A DNA stretch of 64,000 nt, taken from the NCBI GenBank assembly GCA_963720695.1, contig CAVRGG010000004.1:372001-436000 (forward strand), given 5' to 3'. The notes under the pieces were generated by a model. It made no database searches and had not been told where the DNA came from. It saw only the letters and a program-made list of their open reading frames with translations. The first letter of the stretch is position 1. Every line of letters begins with the position of its first letter. The translations under genes were made by a program, and so were the position numbers. This stretch comes from UBA668 sp963720695 (GTDB lineage Bacteria > Actinomycetota > Acidimicrobiia > Acidimicrobiales > Ilumatobacteraceae). Shown piece after piece: positions 34,308 to 44,100 of this stretch.

Positions 34308-35219
34308 TCAGGCACGCCCGCCCCGCACCGAGACGCGCAGCGCATACACCGACGTCGTCGCCGTCATGAACAGCGTGCGACCGTCGCGGCCCCCGAATTC
34401 GAGGTTGGCGCACGCCTCGGGCAGCGACACCACACCGAGCGGCGCGCCGCCGGCCGTGCAGCAGAACACGCCGGAACCGCATCCGATCCAGAGCCTTCCG
34501 CCGTCGTCGATGCGGATGCCGTCGAAGATCCCCGCGGGCGCGTCGGCGAGCACCTCTCCGCCGGTGCACCGGCCGTCCACCACCTCGAATCGACGAACGT
34601 GACGCGGTCCGTCTGGGTGGTGCGTGCGGCCGCTGTCCACCACGTACAGCACGGATTCGTCTCGTGAGAACGCGAGGCCGTTCGGCTGCACCATGTCGGT
34701 GATGACCGCGTCGACATTCCCGTCCAGGTCCACGCGATAGACGTGGCAGCCGCCCACCTCGCTCACCGCGGGGTAGCCCTCGTCGAACCCGTCGATCCCG
34801 TACGTCGGGTCGCTGAACCACACCGAGCCGTCGCTGTGCGCCACCACGTCGTTGGGGCTGTTGAGTCGGCGACCGTGCCAGTTGTCGGCCACGACCACCT
34901 CCGTACCGCCCTCGGTGCGCACGACCCGCCGCGTGCCGTGCTCACACGTGACGAGCCGTCCCGCGCCGTCGACCGTGTTGCCATTGGAGAAGTTGGAGGG
35001 CTGCCGCACCAACGCGAGGTGACCCATCTCGTCACAGCGCAGCAGGCGATTGCGGCGGACATCGCTGAACACCAGGCACTGTTCACGGGACAACCACACC
35101 GGACCTTCCGCCCAGAGACAGCCCTCGACGAGGCGCAACAACGGGGCGCCCGGCTCGACGAGGTCGGCGAAGGACCGGTCGAAGATCTCGTACCGGGCGG
35201 GGGCGGAGGTGAGCGCCAT
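34308..35219 (-). CDS. SMP-30/gluconolactonase-family sugar lactonase
   Basis: 303 residues forming a six-bladed propeller. Metal-binding signatures are CLWAEGPVWLS (Glu), NSPNDVVAHSDGSVWFSDP (Asn and Asp) and VQPNGLAFSRDESVLYVVDS (Asn, Asp). It would open a pentono- or hexonolactone to the free acid, feeding the xylonate dehydratase encoded convergently next door; the two stops are two bases apart. No signal peptide. Substrate specificity is inferred from neighbours. Confidence 0.9.
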   Translation of the reverse strand: MALTSAPARYEIFDRSFADLVEPGAPLLRLVEGCLWAEGPVWLSREQCLVFSDVRRNRLLRCDEMGHLALVRQPSNFSNGNTVDGAGRLVTCEHGTRRVVRTEGGTEVVVADNWHGRRLNSPNDVVAHSDGSVWFSDPTYGIDGFDEGYPAVSEVGGCHVYRVDLDGNVDAVITDMVQPNGLAFSRDESVLYVVDSGRTHHPDGPRHVRRFEVVDGRCTGGEVLADAPAGIFDGIRIDDGGRLWIGCGSGVFCCTAGGAPLGVVSLPEACANLEFGGRDGRTLFMTATTSVYALRVSVRGGRA

Positions 35220-35222
35220 GAC

Positions 35223-36053
35223 TCAGCGACGGGGAAACGTGCCGGCGGCGACGATGGTGGTGCTGAGCTCCTTGCCGAGCGCCGCCAGCCAGATCGCGTC
35301 GTCGTCGCCGAGCAGCGCCCAGGGGGCGGCCGCCAGGTCGTCGGTGCGACGCTCCACACCATCGCGGTGCGTCTGACCCACCGGCGTCAACGATCCGTCG
35401 GCGGCGAGCCATCCACGGGCCTGGAGGCCACGGTGGGCGGCGGACCATGCCGCATCGCTCCATCCCCTGGTCCCCTTCAGCACGGCCGGTGGGACAGCGC
35501 CGGTGGCCCCGTGCAGCAGCAGGGCTTCGATCCCGGACACACCCTCGGTCGTGAGCGCGGCCACGTGACCGTCACCGCGGAACTCGCGCAGCAGCGTGAT
35601 GCCGAACCACAGTGACAGGTGCGGATCGGACGGCCACTGCTGCGCAAGGTGACCGGCGAAGAGTGGTCGACCCTCAGGTGGGCATGCATCGATGACGCCG
35701 CGCAGCATCTCCGCGGCCTTCGCGATGTCGTCGTCGAGCAGGCGTGCGCCGAAGATGCGTCGGAGGGCGCCGTCGACCGCGTCGAGCCGAGCCTCCCACA
35801 GGGCGGCGGCGGTGGTGCGTGTCCACACCTCGGGGACGACGGGGTGGATCATCGCCGGGTCGAAGTTGTAGAAGGTGGCCACGACGACCTGGCCGGGTAC
35901 CGGACCCATCGCTGCCGAACGCGAGCCGAAGTACCCCATCATCCCGGCATCGAGACCGAGCGCGGTGTAGCGCTCGTCGGCCTCGGGCACGAAGTAGATG
36001 AGGCCGTGGTACGGCTCGAGCCGCTGCCACAGGAATCTGGCCGTGGACTGCAC
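35223..36053 (-). CDS. SCO6745-family protein
   Basis: 276 residues from the GTG at 36053, five bases after the Rieske gene stop; the longer open frame upstream overlaps that gene and is Arg-rich shadow. The opening STARFLWQRLEPYHGLIYFV, then LDAGMMGYFGSRSAAMGPVP and VVVATFYNFDPAMIHPVVPE match my recollection of the actinobacterial SCO6745 family. These proteins have a largely helical fold and a winged-helix-like C-terminal part (AHRGLQARGWLAADGSLTPV). The function is unknown. It is probably co-transcribed with the Rieske oxygenase upstream and perhaps the lactonase downstream (gap three bases). Confidence 0.78.
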   Translation of the reverse strand: MQSTARFLWQRLEPYHGLIYFVPEADERYTALGLDAGMMGYFGSRSAAMGPVPGQVVVATFYNFDPAMIHPVVPEVWTRTTAAALWEARLDAVDGALRRIFGARLLDDDIAKAAEMLRGVIDACPPEGRPLFAGHLAQQWPSDPHLSLWFGITLLREFRGDGHVAALTTEGVSGIEALLLHGATGAVPPAVLKGTRGWSDAAWSAAHRGLQARGWLAADGSLTPVGQTHRDGVERRTDDLAAAPWALLGDDDAIWLAALGKELSTTIVAAGTFPRR

Positions 36054-36058
36054 GGGTG

Positions 36059-37063
36059 TCAGTCGACGTCGCCGACGGCGTCGCGGATCATGCCGTGGAA
36101 CACGCCGAGCGGGTACTCCCACTTCGGGCTCAGCAGACCCGTGTCGTAGTTGCCGGCGTCGAGGTTGCGTTGCACGTGCTCGCACATGCGGGCGTCCTCG
36201 TCGGCGACCTCCTCGCTGAACTTGACGATGTCCTCGACGCCCTCGGCGTCGTCGGCGAAGAAGTACTCGAAGATGAGATCGCTGTGCGTGTGCCCGCGTG
36301 GCAACCACCGCTCGACGGCGAAGCCGCCGGGGAAGACGTCGAACGCGAACGTCGGCCAGAAGTAGCCGAAGACACTGAACGTGCTCTCGTCGCGAGGCGG
36401 CATCGTGTGGATGTTCCAGCGCGGGTCACCCTTGAAGATGACCTTGTAGTTGAGCGCGTCTGCGTCGCGGCTCATCGCCGGGTGCGTGGTGGGCAGGTGA
36501 TAGCCCTCGAGGAAGTTGTCGCCGTAGGTCTTCCAGTTGCACGCGACGTGACGGACGCTCTTGCTGTGGAACCGATAGGTCTCGAGCGGAACCTGCTCGA
36601 CCTCCTTGGGGAACTCGGCCAACCACTCGTGCAGTGGGGCGACCGTGGGGTCGAGACACACGAACACCATGCCTCGCCAGGACGCGACCTGGATCGTGGT
36701 GAGATCCATGTCGGGCGGTGCGTCGGCGCCGAAGTCGCGTGCGCTGAGCAGCTTGCCCTCGGCGTTGAACGCCCACCCGTGGTACTTGCACACCAGGTTC
36801 TTGGTGCAGCCCTCACCGTCGAACACGAGCGGCCCGGCGCGGTGGGGACACAGGTTGTAGAACGCACGCAGCGTGCCGTCGTCGTTGCGACGGATGAAGA
36901 TCGGCCAGCCGGCGAGGTTCTCGGTGACGTAGTCGCCGGTGTTGCGCAACTGGTGGTCGTAGGCGATGTGCACCCAGTTGCTGCCGAAGATCGGCCAACG
37001 CTCCCGCTGCCAGATGTCGGGGTCGTTGTACCAACGCGCGGGAAGGGTGCGAGCGAGTTCCAT
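36059..37063 (-). CDS. Rieske non-heme iron oxygenase, ring-hydroxylating alpha-subunit type
   Basis: 334 residues from the ATG at 37063, with AGGA nine bases upstream; the longer open frame before it is non-coding. The Rieske 2Fe-2S site is CPHRAG (Cys72, His74) and CKYHGW (Cys92, His95). The catalytic domain carries the mononuclear iron motif GDNFLEGYHLPTTHPAMSRD. The size fits single-component alpha subunits acting on aromatics, quaternary amines or sterols. No reductase or ferredoxin gene is adjacent, so electrons come from elsewhere. Substrate cannot be assigned. Confidence 0.9.
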   Translation of the reverse strand: MELARTLPARWYNDPDIWQRERWPIFGSNWVHIAYDHQLRNTGDYVTENLAGWPIFIRRNDDGTLRAFYNLCPHRAGPLVFDGEGCTKNLVCKYHGWAFNAEGKLLSARDFGADAPPDMDLTTIQVASWRGMVFVCLDPTVAPLHEWLAEFPKEVEQVPLETYRFHSKSVRHVACNWKTYGDNFLEGYHLPTTHPAMSRDADALNYKVIFKGDPRWNIHTMPPRDESTFSVFGYFWPTFAFDVFPGGFAVERWLPRGHTHSDLIFEYFFADDAEGVEDIVKFSEEVADEDARMCEHVQRNLDAGNYDTGLLSPKWEYPLGVFHGMIRDAVGDVD

Positions 37064-37137
37064 CTGCGACGATCCTACCGCGGTGACTTCCACCGGTGGC
37101 CGCGGACGGACGCCGACCGGGCGGTCGTGCAGGCTGG

Positions 37138-38073
37138 TCACTGGGGCGGCGGCGGGTTCTGCACGACCCGCAGTTGCTCGAGCGCGACGAGGTCGCGGAT
37201 CTGCTTCTGCATCCCGTCGGGCGACCCGTCGAGGAACAGGACGTTGCCCTTGCCGTTCTCGGCCATGTGGCGGATGCTCTCGGTCCACATCGAGAACAGG
37301 ATCAGCGTCGAGTCCACGTCGCGAGCGGCCTGTGCGAGACCGCGGGCGACCTCTTCACGGAACAGGGCGACGCCTTGGCCCCGCAGCTGGGCAGCCGTGC
37401 GCTCGGCTTCGGCCTCGATGCGCACCGCGGTACCCATCGCCTCGGCTTCCTTGGTCTTGCGGATCAGCAGTGCGTCGCCCTCGTTGGTGGCCGCCGCCTT
37501 GAGGTTGTTGCTGGCGACGACCTGTGCCATCGAGGTGGTGATCGCCTGGTCGAAGGTGATGTCGTTGAGCTGGAGGTCGATGAGGTGGTAGCCCCAGGTC
37601 TCGATCACGTGGTCGAGGTTCTCCTTCACCTCCGACACGATCTCGCCGCGGAGGGCGAGGATCTCGGCCTGGCGCTTGGTGGCGACGAACCCGCGCGTGC
37701 TGCCCTCCACGGACCTGACGAGCGCGGTGAGGAAGTCCTTCTCGCTGACGAACTTGAAGGCGATGTTCTTGATCGTCTCCTCGCTCTCGCTGATCGCGCT
37801 GTAGACCATCATCGCCGTGAAGTAGACGTTGGCCTGGTCCTGGGTGATCGCCTGGAACTGCAGCTCGACGGCGCGGTTCTGGATGCTGATCCGCCGGTAC
37901 ACCTTCTCCACGAAGGGGAAGACGACGTTCAGTCCGGGCCGCAGGGTGCGGTGGTACTTCCCGAAGATGGTGGTGACCGCCACGTTGCCCTGCTGCACTT
38001 GGCGCAGGCCGACGAGGATGATCAGCAGGACGATGGCAGCGATGACGATGCCGACGATGACGCCTGAACTCAT
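37138..38073 (-). CDS. SPFH-domain (stomatin/prohibitin-like) membrane protein
   Basis: 311 residues. One N-terminal membrane helix (VIVGIVIAAIVLLIILVGL) is followed by an SPFH domain starting RQVQQGNVAVTTIFGKYHRT and including RPGLNVVFPFVEKVYRRISI. A coiled-coil stretch (KTKEAEAMGTAVRIEAEAER) precedes the C-terminus VVQNPPPPQ. GGAGG lies seven bases before the ATG. Such proteins assemble into ring or cage oligomers at the membrane and often partner an NfeD protein, which is absent here. Role in membrane organisation is inferred from the family. Confidence 0.92.
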   Translation of the reverse strand: MSSGVIVGIVIAAIVLLIILVGLRQVQQGNVAVTTIFGKYHRTLRPGLNVVFPFVEKVYRRISIQNRAVELQFQAITQDQANVYFTAMMVYSAISESEETIKNIAFKFVSEKDFLTALVRSVEGSTRGFVATKRQAEILALRGEIVSEVKENLDHVIETWGYHLIDLQLNDITFDQAITTSMAQVVASNNLKAAATNEGDALLIRKTKEAEAMGTAVRIEAEAERTAAQLRGQGVALFREEVARGLAQAARDVDSTLILFSMWTESIRHMAENGKGNVLFLDGSPDGMQKQIRDLVALEQLRVVQNPPPPQ

Positions 38074-38100
38074 GTGATGCCTCCAGAAGGGGTCGCTCGG

Positions 38101-38106
38101 AGTGTA
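38101..38106 (-). promoter_or_regulatory. Possible -10 element of the SPFH gene
   Basis: TACACT on the minus strand, about 28 bases before the ATG, giving a short leader that contains the GGAGG ribosome site. No clear -35. Confidence 0.3.
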
Positions 38107-38118
38107 CGCCCGAGACCC

Positions 38119-39216
38119 TCAGTCGTCGCCGAACGCCACCCCGAGTTCGCGGCCGGCCAACAGCGTGTCGCAGTCCATCGGCACCGTGCGCAGCGCGCCG
38201 ACGGCGGACGCGAGCGTCACGTATTCGACGTTCGGTTCGTTGAGGGCGACCATCACGCCGTTGCACCCCTCGTCGAGCGCTCGCACCGCGGCAGCGCCGA
38301 ACCTGCTGCCGAGGAGGCGATCCGTCGCCGTGGGAGTGCCACCACGCACGAGGTGACCGAGCACGACCGTCCGGGCCTCCTTGCCGGTCAGGCGAGTGAT
38401 CTCGGTGGCCACCTGCGCGCCCATCCCGCCGAGGCGTTCCGCATGGTCGGACGCCCCCTCGACGATCGACCGTTGGAGGTCGGTCGACATCGCCCCTTCG
38501 GCGACGACGACGATCGTGTAGTGGGCTCCGTTCGCCTCACGGCGCCTGATGGCGGCGGCGACCGACTCGTACGAGAACGGGATCTCGGGGATGAGGATCA
38601 CGTGCGCGCCACTGGCGACGCCGGCGTAGAGCGCGATCCAACCGGCGTAGCGCCCCATGACCTCGACCACGAACACTCTGCTGTGCGACGCGGCCGTGGT
38701 GAACAGTCGATCGATCGACTCGGTGGCGATCTCGACGGCGGTGTTGAACCCGAAGGTGACCAACGTCTGATCGAGGTCGTTGTCGATGGTCTTGGGCACG
38801 CCGATGACGCGAAGACCCTGCTCGTAGAGACGCTGCGCGATCGACAGCGAACCGTCCCCGCCGATGGTGATGAGCGCATCGATGCCGGCGTCCCGGAACA
38901 TGCCCACGAGCGCCTCGGATCGGTCCTCGTAGACGACGGAGCCGTCGGGCATCTGGACCGGGTAGTGACACGGGTTGCCGCGGTTGGTGCTGCCCAGGAT
39001 GGTGCCGCCGAGATGGCCGATCCCGCGCACGTTCGCCGCCTCGAGCGGAATGATGCCGCTGCCGCCGGGGTACTGGTCGGGGAACATCAGGCCGTTGAAC
39101 CCGTCGCGAATTCCCACCACGTCCCATCCGCGTCGGCGCGCTGCGAACGTGGCCGCGCGGATCACCGCGTTCAGACCCGGCGCATCACCGCCACCTGTGG
39201 AGAGTGCGATCCGCAT
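38119..39216 (-). CDS. pfkA: 6-phosphofructokinase
   Basis: 365 residues. MRIALSTGGGDAPGLNAVIR is the nucleotide/phosphate-binding start, ITIGGDGSLSIAQRL the ATP loop, GVPKTIDNDLDQTLVTFGFN the substrate/catalytic loop and FVVEVMGRYAGWIALYAG the fructose-6-phosphate region. The GGDGS form indicates ATP rather than pyrophosphate use (PPi enzymes have GGDD), although Lys in PKTIDND is shared with the PPi and mixed groups. It commits fructose 6-phosphate to glycolysis. Solitary gene between the SPFH and hydrolase genes on the same strand. Confidence 0.93.
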   Translation of the reverse strand: MRIALSTGGGDAPGLNAVIRAATFAARRRGWDVVGIRDGFNGLMFPDQYPGGSGIIPLEAANVRGIGHLGGTILGSTNRGNPCHYPVQMPDGSVVYEDRSEALVGMFRDAGIDALITIGGDGSLSIAQRLYEQGLRVIGVPKTIDNDLDQTLVTFGFNTAVEIATESIDRLFTTAASHSRVFVVEVMGRYAGWIALYAGVASGAHVILIPEIPFSYESVAAAIRRREANGAHYTIVVVAEGAMSTDLQRSIVEGASDHAERLGGMGAQVATEITRLTGKEARTVVLGHLVRGGTPTATDRLLGSRFGAAAVRALDEGCNGVMVALNEPNVEYVTLASAVGALRTVPMDCDTLLAGRELGVAFGDD

Positions 39217-39246
39217 ACGTGCTGGTCTACCACTTCAGGACCACGG

Positions 39247-40044
39247 TCAGGGTGAAGCCAGGAACTCGATCACCTCGGGCCAGGCGGCGCGGTCCTGCCA
39301 GAGGAAGCCGTGACCACCCTGATAGCCGCGCAACTCGCTGCCGCGGATGCGCGAGGCGATCGCCCGGCTGTTCTCGGGCGGCGCGAGGGCATCGAACTCG
39401 CCGTAGGCGACCATGGTCGGCGCAGCGATCGCATCCAGGCGGTCCCACACGTCGTGACCGCGTCGGGCCTCGAGTTGCAGCGCCTCGCCACGCTCCTGCT
39501 CCGCGGTGCGCGGCACCGCTCTCGCCGCCGCGGCCATGTCGACGAGCATCTGGTCGAAGGGATGCTCGGCGAGGAAGGCGTCGTCATAGCGCCGGTCGGC
39601 CAGGCGCCGGCGGAGCGGTTCCTGCTCCTCGGGCGCCAACGTGGCGACCGTGTGCAACGGATAGCTGGACCCACCGGCCCCGCCGGCCGACGTGCACAGC
39701 AGCGCCAGCCGCTCCACCCGATCCGGCCAGGTGACGGCGAACTCCTGGGCGACCATGCCGCCGAAGCTGATGCCGAAGACCCTCGCCGTCGGCCACCCCA
39801 CGTGATCGAGCAGGGCGGCGGCGTCGGCGGCGTAGTCCGCCATCGTCGGCGTGCGATCGGGGACGGTGGTCAGCCCGAGCCCGCGTTGGTCATGGATGAG
39901 CACCTCGAACGACGGCACGAGACGCTTGAGCATCGGTGCCGCGCCGGCGATCGTGGCGCCCGATCCGTTGAACACCAGCACCCTCGGCCCCTCGCCCTCG
40001 AGGAGGTAGTGGATCCGGATCCCGTTGAGGTCTGCGATGGGCAC
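39247..40044 (-). CDS. Alpha/beta hydrolase
   Basis: 265 residues from a GTG at 40044. The nucleophile elbow is VFGISFGGMVAQEF (GxSxG), the likely oxyanion region is VFNGSGATIAGAAP, the acid is in YGEFDALAPP and the catalytic His in GGHGFLWQD. Opening IHYLLEGEGPRVLVFNGSG is typical of esterase/3-oxoadipate enol-lactonase-like members. Cytoplasmic. Substrate unknown. It is divergent from the 2-oxoglutarate oxygenase across 35 bases and 30 bases ahead of pfkA on the same strand. Confidence 0.9.
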   Translation of the reverse strand: MPIADLNGIRIHYLLEGEGPRVLVFNGSGATIAGAAPMLKRLVPSFEVLIHDQRGLGLTTVPDRTPTMADYAADAAALLDHVGWPTARVFGISFGGMVAQEFAVTWPDRVERLALLCTSAGGAGGSSYPLHTVATLAPEEQEPLRRRLADRRYDDAFLAEHPFDQMLVDMAAAARAVPRTAEQERGEALQLEARRGHDVWDRLDAIAAPTMVAYGEFDALAPPENSRAIASRIRGSELRGYQGGHGFLWQDRAAWPEVIEFLASP

Positions 40045-40066
40045 GGACGAAGTCTGCCCGATTGCC

Positions 40067-40072
40067 TAGGGT
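40067..40072 (+). promoter_or_regulatory. Leaderless-type -10 box of the 2-oxoglutarate oxygenase gene
   Basis: TAGGGT followed by exactly seven bases and the ATG at 40080, the classic leaderless spacing. It sits in the 35-base divergent gap to the hydrolase gene. Confidence 0.5.
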
Positions 40073-40079
40073 GACCACG

Positions 40080-41030
40080 ATGAGCTGGGTGCCGGTGATC
40101 GACCTCCACCACGCCGAGGCGGCCGCCGCGGTGGCCGACGCGTGCGAGCGAGTGGGCTTCCTCACCGTGGTCGGACATGACGTCCCCGAGCCCGTCCTCG
40201 ACGGCGCCTGGACGTCCGCGCAGCGGTTCTTCGACCTCCCCCTCGATCGCAAGATGCGCGTCGCCATGCCGCGCCCGGGCTATCCGTACGGCTACTCGCC
40301 GATCGCCGGGGAGACCCTCGCCGCATCGCTCGGCGCTCGGTCGCACCCCGATCTCAAGGAGAGCTTCGCGATCGGCCCGGTCGACCCCCCGACGCATGCG
40401 TTCCACGACCCGGACGAGGAGTTCGCGTGGTCACCGAACCTGTGGCCCGACGACGTCGTGGGGATGCGCGACTCGTGGGAGACGTACTTCCGGTCGATGT
40501 CGGATCTCGCCGCCCGGCTGATGCGCATCATGGCCGACGCGCTCGGGCTGCCCGGTGATCACTTCGACACGATGATCGACCGCCACACGAGCGCGATGCG
40601 CGCCCTCAACTACCCACCTCACGCCGACCATGCCGAGGTGCCACTGGAGGGCCAGGTCGGCGCGAGCGCCCATACCGACTACGGCACGCTCACGATCCTC
40701 CTCGCCGACACCAGCCAGCGCGGCCTGCAGGTGCAGGACGCCCACGGCGAATGGCACGACGCGGTACCGGTGCCCGGTTCACTCGTCGTCAACCTCGGCG
40801 ACGCGATGGCCCGTTGGACCAACGACCGGTGGCGATCGACGATGCACCGCGTGGTCGTTCCGGCGGCCCGTCGCCAGTCGATCGCGTTCTTCCACAACGC
40901 GAATTGGGACGCGGTCATCGAGTGCCTCCCCTCGTGCCTCGGACCAGGTGAGAGGCCGCGCTACGCACCGATCGAGGCTGGACCGCACCTGATGCAGAAG
41001 TTCCGGTCGACGGTGAATCTCACGACCTGA
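40080..41030 (+). CDS. Isopenicillin N synthase-like 2-oxoglutarate/Fe(II) oxygenase
   Basis: 316 residues from the ATG at 40080. The N-terminal DIOX_N region starts WVPVIDLHHAEAAAAVADAC and includes FFDLPLDRKMRVAMPRPGYP. The iron-binding facial triad is ASAHTDYGTLTILL (HxD) and STMHRVVVP (His), and the 2-oxoglutarate Arg is in RRQSIAFFHN. LQVQDAHGEWHDAVPVPGSL is typical of the plant-like dioxygenase group. The enzyme hydroxylates or desaturates a small molecule; no neighbouring pathway identifies it. It has no secondary-metabolite cluster around it. Confidence 0.9.
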   Translation: MSWVPVIDLHHAEAAAAVADACERVGFLTVVGHDVPEPVLDGAWTSAQRFFDLPLDRKMRVAMPRPGYPYGYSPIAGETLAASLGARSHPDLKESFAIGPVDPPTHAFHDPDEEFAWSPNLWPDDVVGMRDSWETYFRSMSDLAARLMRIMADALGLPGDHFDTMIDRHTSAMRALNYPPHADHAEVPLEGQVGASAHTDYGTLTILLADTSQRGLQVQDAHGEWHDAVPVPGSLVVNLGDAMARWTNDRWRSTMHRVVVPAARRQSIAFFHNANWDAVIECLPSCLGPGERPRYAPIEAGPHLMQKFRSTVNLTT

Positions 41031-41138
41031 GAATTTTCATAAATCCTTCAAGAATGCGCCGGACGGGGCCGATGGAGTCTCTCGATACCGTCAAGAACGT
41101 CGGTGTCACGGCTCAATCCGAAGGACACCGACACGCTC

Positions 41139-44100
41139 ATGTCACGCTCGCTGCTGCGCCAAGGCCTGGCCATCGTCATCGCTGCGGCGTCCATCATCGT
41201 GGTCGCCCCCGTGACCGAGGTGTTCGCCGCGCCGGTTCCCTCGGTCGGCATCAGTCCCGCCCCGCTGGCGGGGATGGTGGGCGAGCCGGTGACGTTCTCG
41301 TTGACGTTCGACAACACCTCCGCGATCGACGTCGGCTACGGGCCCTACGTCGATCTGCTGCTGCCGATCGGCGGCGCCGACGGGAACGACGGCGTCAGTT
41401 TCACCTCCGCGACGTACCTCGGCGCCCCGATGGCGCCGCGCCTCACCACGACGTGCACGGGAACCAACGTCACCCATCCCCTGACCGGACTCTCGGTCGC
41501 CTGTCCCAGCGGCAGGCAGTTGATCGTCCTGCAGCTCCCGTTCGGCTCCTTCACGGCGAGTCAGCCACCGGCTCCCATCCAGGTCACCGCGGCGGTGAGC
41601 GACCTCGCCGACGTGGGCACTGCCTTGACGGTCACAGCGACACCCGGGTTCGCGTATGGCACGTCCGCCGTGGGCAACACGCCCATCATCGGCACGGCGT
41701 CCTCGACGACCTTCACGCCGCAGGTGGTCAGGTTCACCAAGACCTACATCGGGCCTGAGAACGAGACCGCGACCGGGCCGAACTATCCCCGCCGGTTCCG
41801 ACTGTCCGTCGATGTCGCCACGGGACAGCAGGTGAACAACCTCGCGATCACCGATCTCCTCCCGCCCGAGTACGCGTTCGTCGCGGTCACCGCCATCGGG
41901 CCGGCCGGAGCAGCGAGCACTCAGACGCCGACGGTCGGCTCCCCTGCCCTCACCCCGAACAACGACCTCGTTCGCACGTGGACCGGGCCGATCACCGGCA
42001 CCGCCGCGGCCGAGGACCTCTTCGTCGAGTTCGAGTACTTCATCCCCGATCTGGACGCACACGGTGCCCCGGTGGTCGACCACCCGTCGGGTGACGACCA
42101 CGTCACTCGCAACGACGGCAAGGTCAGCGGCACCGTGCACCCCAAGGACGTGCGCGACCCGGACGCGCCGTTCACCATCGATCCCAACGTGCTTTCCGGA
42201 ACGAACGTCGACGACGTGCAGATGACGGCCAAGTCGATCGCGATCCAGAAGTCGGTCGCCATTCAGACCGACACCGGCGCGTCGGGGGCTTCACCCGGCG
42301 ACGTGCTCCAGTACACGCTGACCGGACAGGTCAGCGACTACTTCACGTTCGCGGGGGTCACACTCGCCGATGTGCTCGGTGACGGGCAGTCCTACGTCGC
42401 CGGGTACACCCCCACCTTGGTCGTCACGGAGAACGGCTCGTCGACAACGACGACCATGGCCGGCAACGTCTCCGTCGACGAGTCCACGCGGACGACATGC
42501 GGTGATGGCACCACCGCCCTCGGGTTCGACGTCAGCAACGCCTACTCCGCGAGCGGCGCCCTCGACGGCGCCGGCGGCATCCTCACCGGTGGCCGTGTCG
42601 GAGCGGCGACCGGCCCCGCGACGTTCTCCATCACCTATCGCGCGACCATCGACGACCGTTACACCTGCGCGCCGAGCCCCGACGACGCGCTCGACCCCAA
42701 CGACCACGTCGACAACACGGTCCTGGTCACCGGCGAGGTGTACGACAACCTCACCCAGGCACCGCAGACCGTTCGCATGTACGAGAGCGACGGCAGCGGG
42801 ACGAGCGTCACCATCCGGAATGCGACACTGTCGAAGTCGATCTATGCGCGCAACGGCGTCATCGGTGGCGCGAACGGGAGTCCCGCGCAGTTCGCCGCGG
42901 GCGATGCCATCACGTACCGGCTGCACTTCGACATGCCATCGACCGACATCACGGCACTGACGCTGTCGGACTACCTGCCGTTGCCGGTCCTCGCTGCGAC
43001 CGCGCTCACCAAGACGGCAGGTGTGTGCACGACGCCGGCGATCGGGGAATGGTGCTATGGGCCCGCAGACGCGTTTCACGCGCTTCCCGCGGCACCGACA
43101 CCGACGGTCGCGGCCGACAGCGTCGGCAACAGCATCACCTGGGCCTACGGAACCTACGACGACCCATTGAACCAACCGACGACGATCGAGTTGCTGTTCA
43201 CGCTTCGAGTCTCCGACTCTCCGTTCCGCGACGGACTGTTCCTCACCAACCAGGTCCAGGCGACCTACAACAACAGCTTCGGTGTGCAGCAGACCACACC
43301 CGCGATCGTGCAGATCGAGCTCACCGAACCGACTCTGCGGATCCTGAAGGGCGCGGTGGACTCCGACAGCCCCAACGAGACCTACAGCGGCACACGCAAC
43401 CCCACCGGGGTGACCTTCTCGGGTGTCGGCAGCACGTGCCCGGGGTTCAGTCCGTCCTCGCTCACTTCGGCGAAGCTCAACAACGCCCCGAACGCCAACG
43501 TCAGCCGCGTCGACGCAGACGACATCGTCCGGTTCGCCATCGTCGTGGAGAACACGGGTCGTGGCCTCAACGGAGCCTTCGACGTCACCGTCAGCGACAC
43601 GATGCCGGCCGGCTTCTCCATCCCGGCGTCGGGCCTCAAGTTGTGCGTCACCGACGGACTCGGCAACGCGATGAGCCACACCGACACCGGCTTCTTCACC
43701 GGCAGCCCGACCTCGGGCCCCGACACCGGCACGATCACGCTGAACGATGGTCCGACGATGGGCGCGCTCACCCCGGACAACGCACTCCACTCGGCGGGAA
43801 CCAACCTCGCCGTGATCAGCTACGAACTGCAGCTCGAGCCGGCGACGCGTGTGCAGACGGTGTTCACCAACACCGCGGCGGTGAGTCACTTCGCGTCGAC
43901 CGAGGGCGGACCGGACTTCACGCCACTCCTCCCTGCGGTCAGCAAGACCGACATCGCGACCGCCACGAGTCGCACCCCGTCGGTCGCGAAGGTGCTCACC
44001 TCCACCAACCAGGCGCACACGTCGGGGAACACCGTCGTGATCGGCGAGATCGCGACCTACACCGTGACGATCACCATGCCCGAAGGGGAAGCTGCGAACG

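Noticed and set aside
34302..34311. CTGAGCTCAG palindrome between the dehydratase and lactonase genes
   Set aside because: It is made from the two convergent stop regions, only 10 bases long with no loop; too short to call a site or terminator.
37092..37101. CCACCGGTGG palindrome upstream of the SPFH stop
   Set aside because: A single 10-base GC-rich palindrome in a 74-base gap with no second copy; likely chance in this composition.
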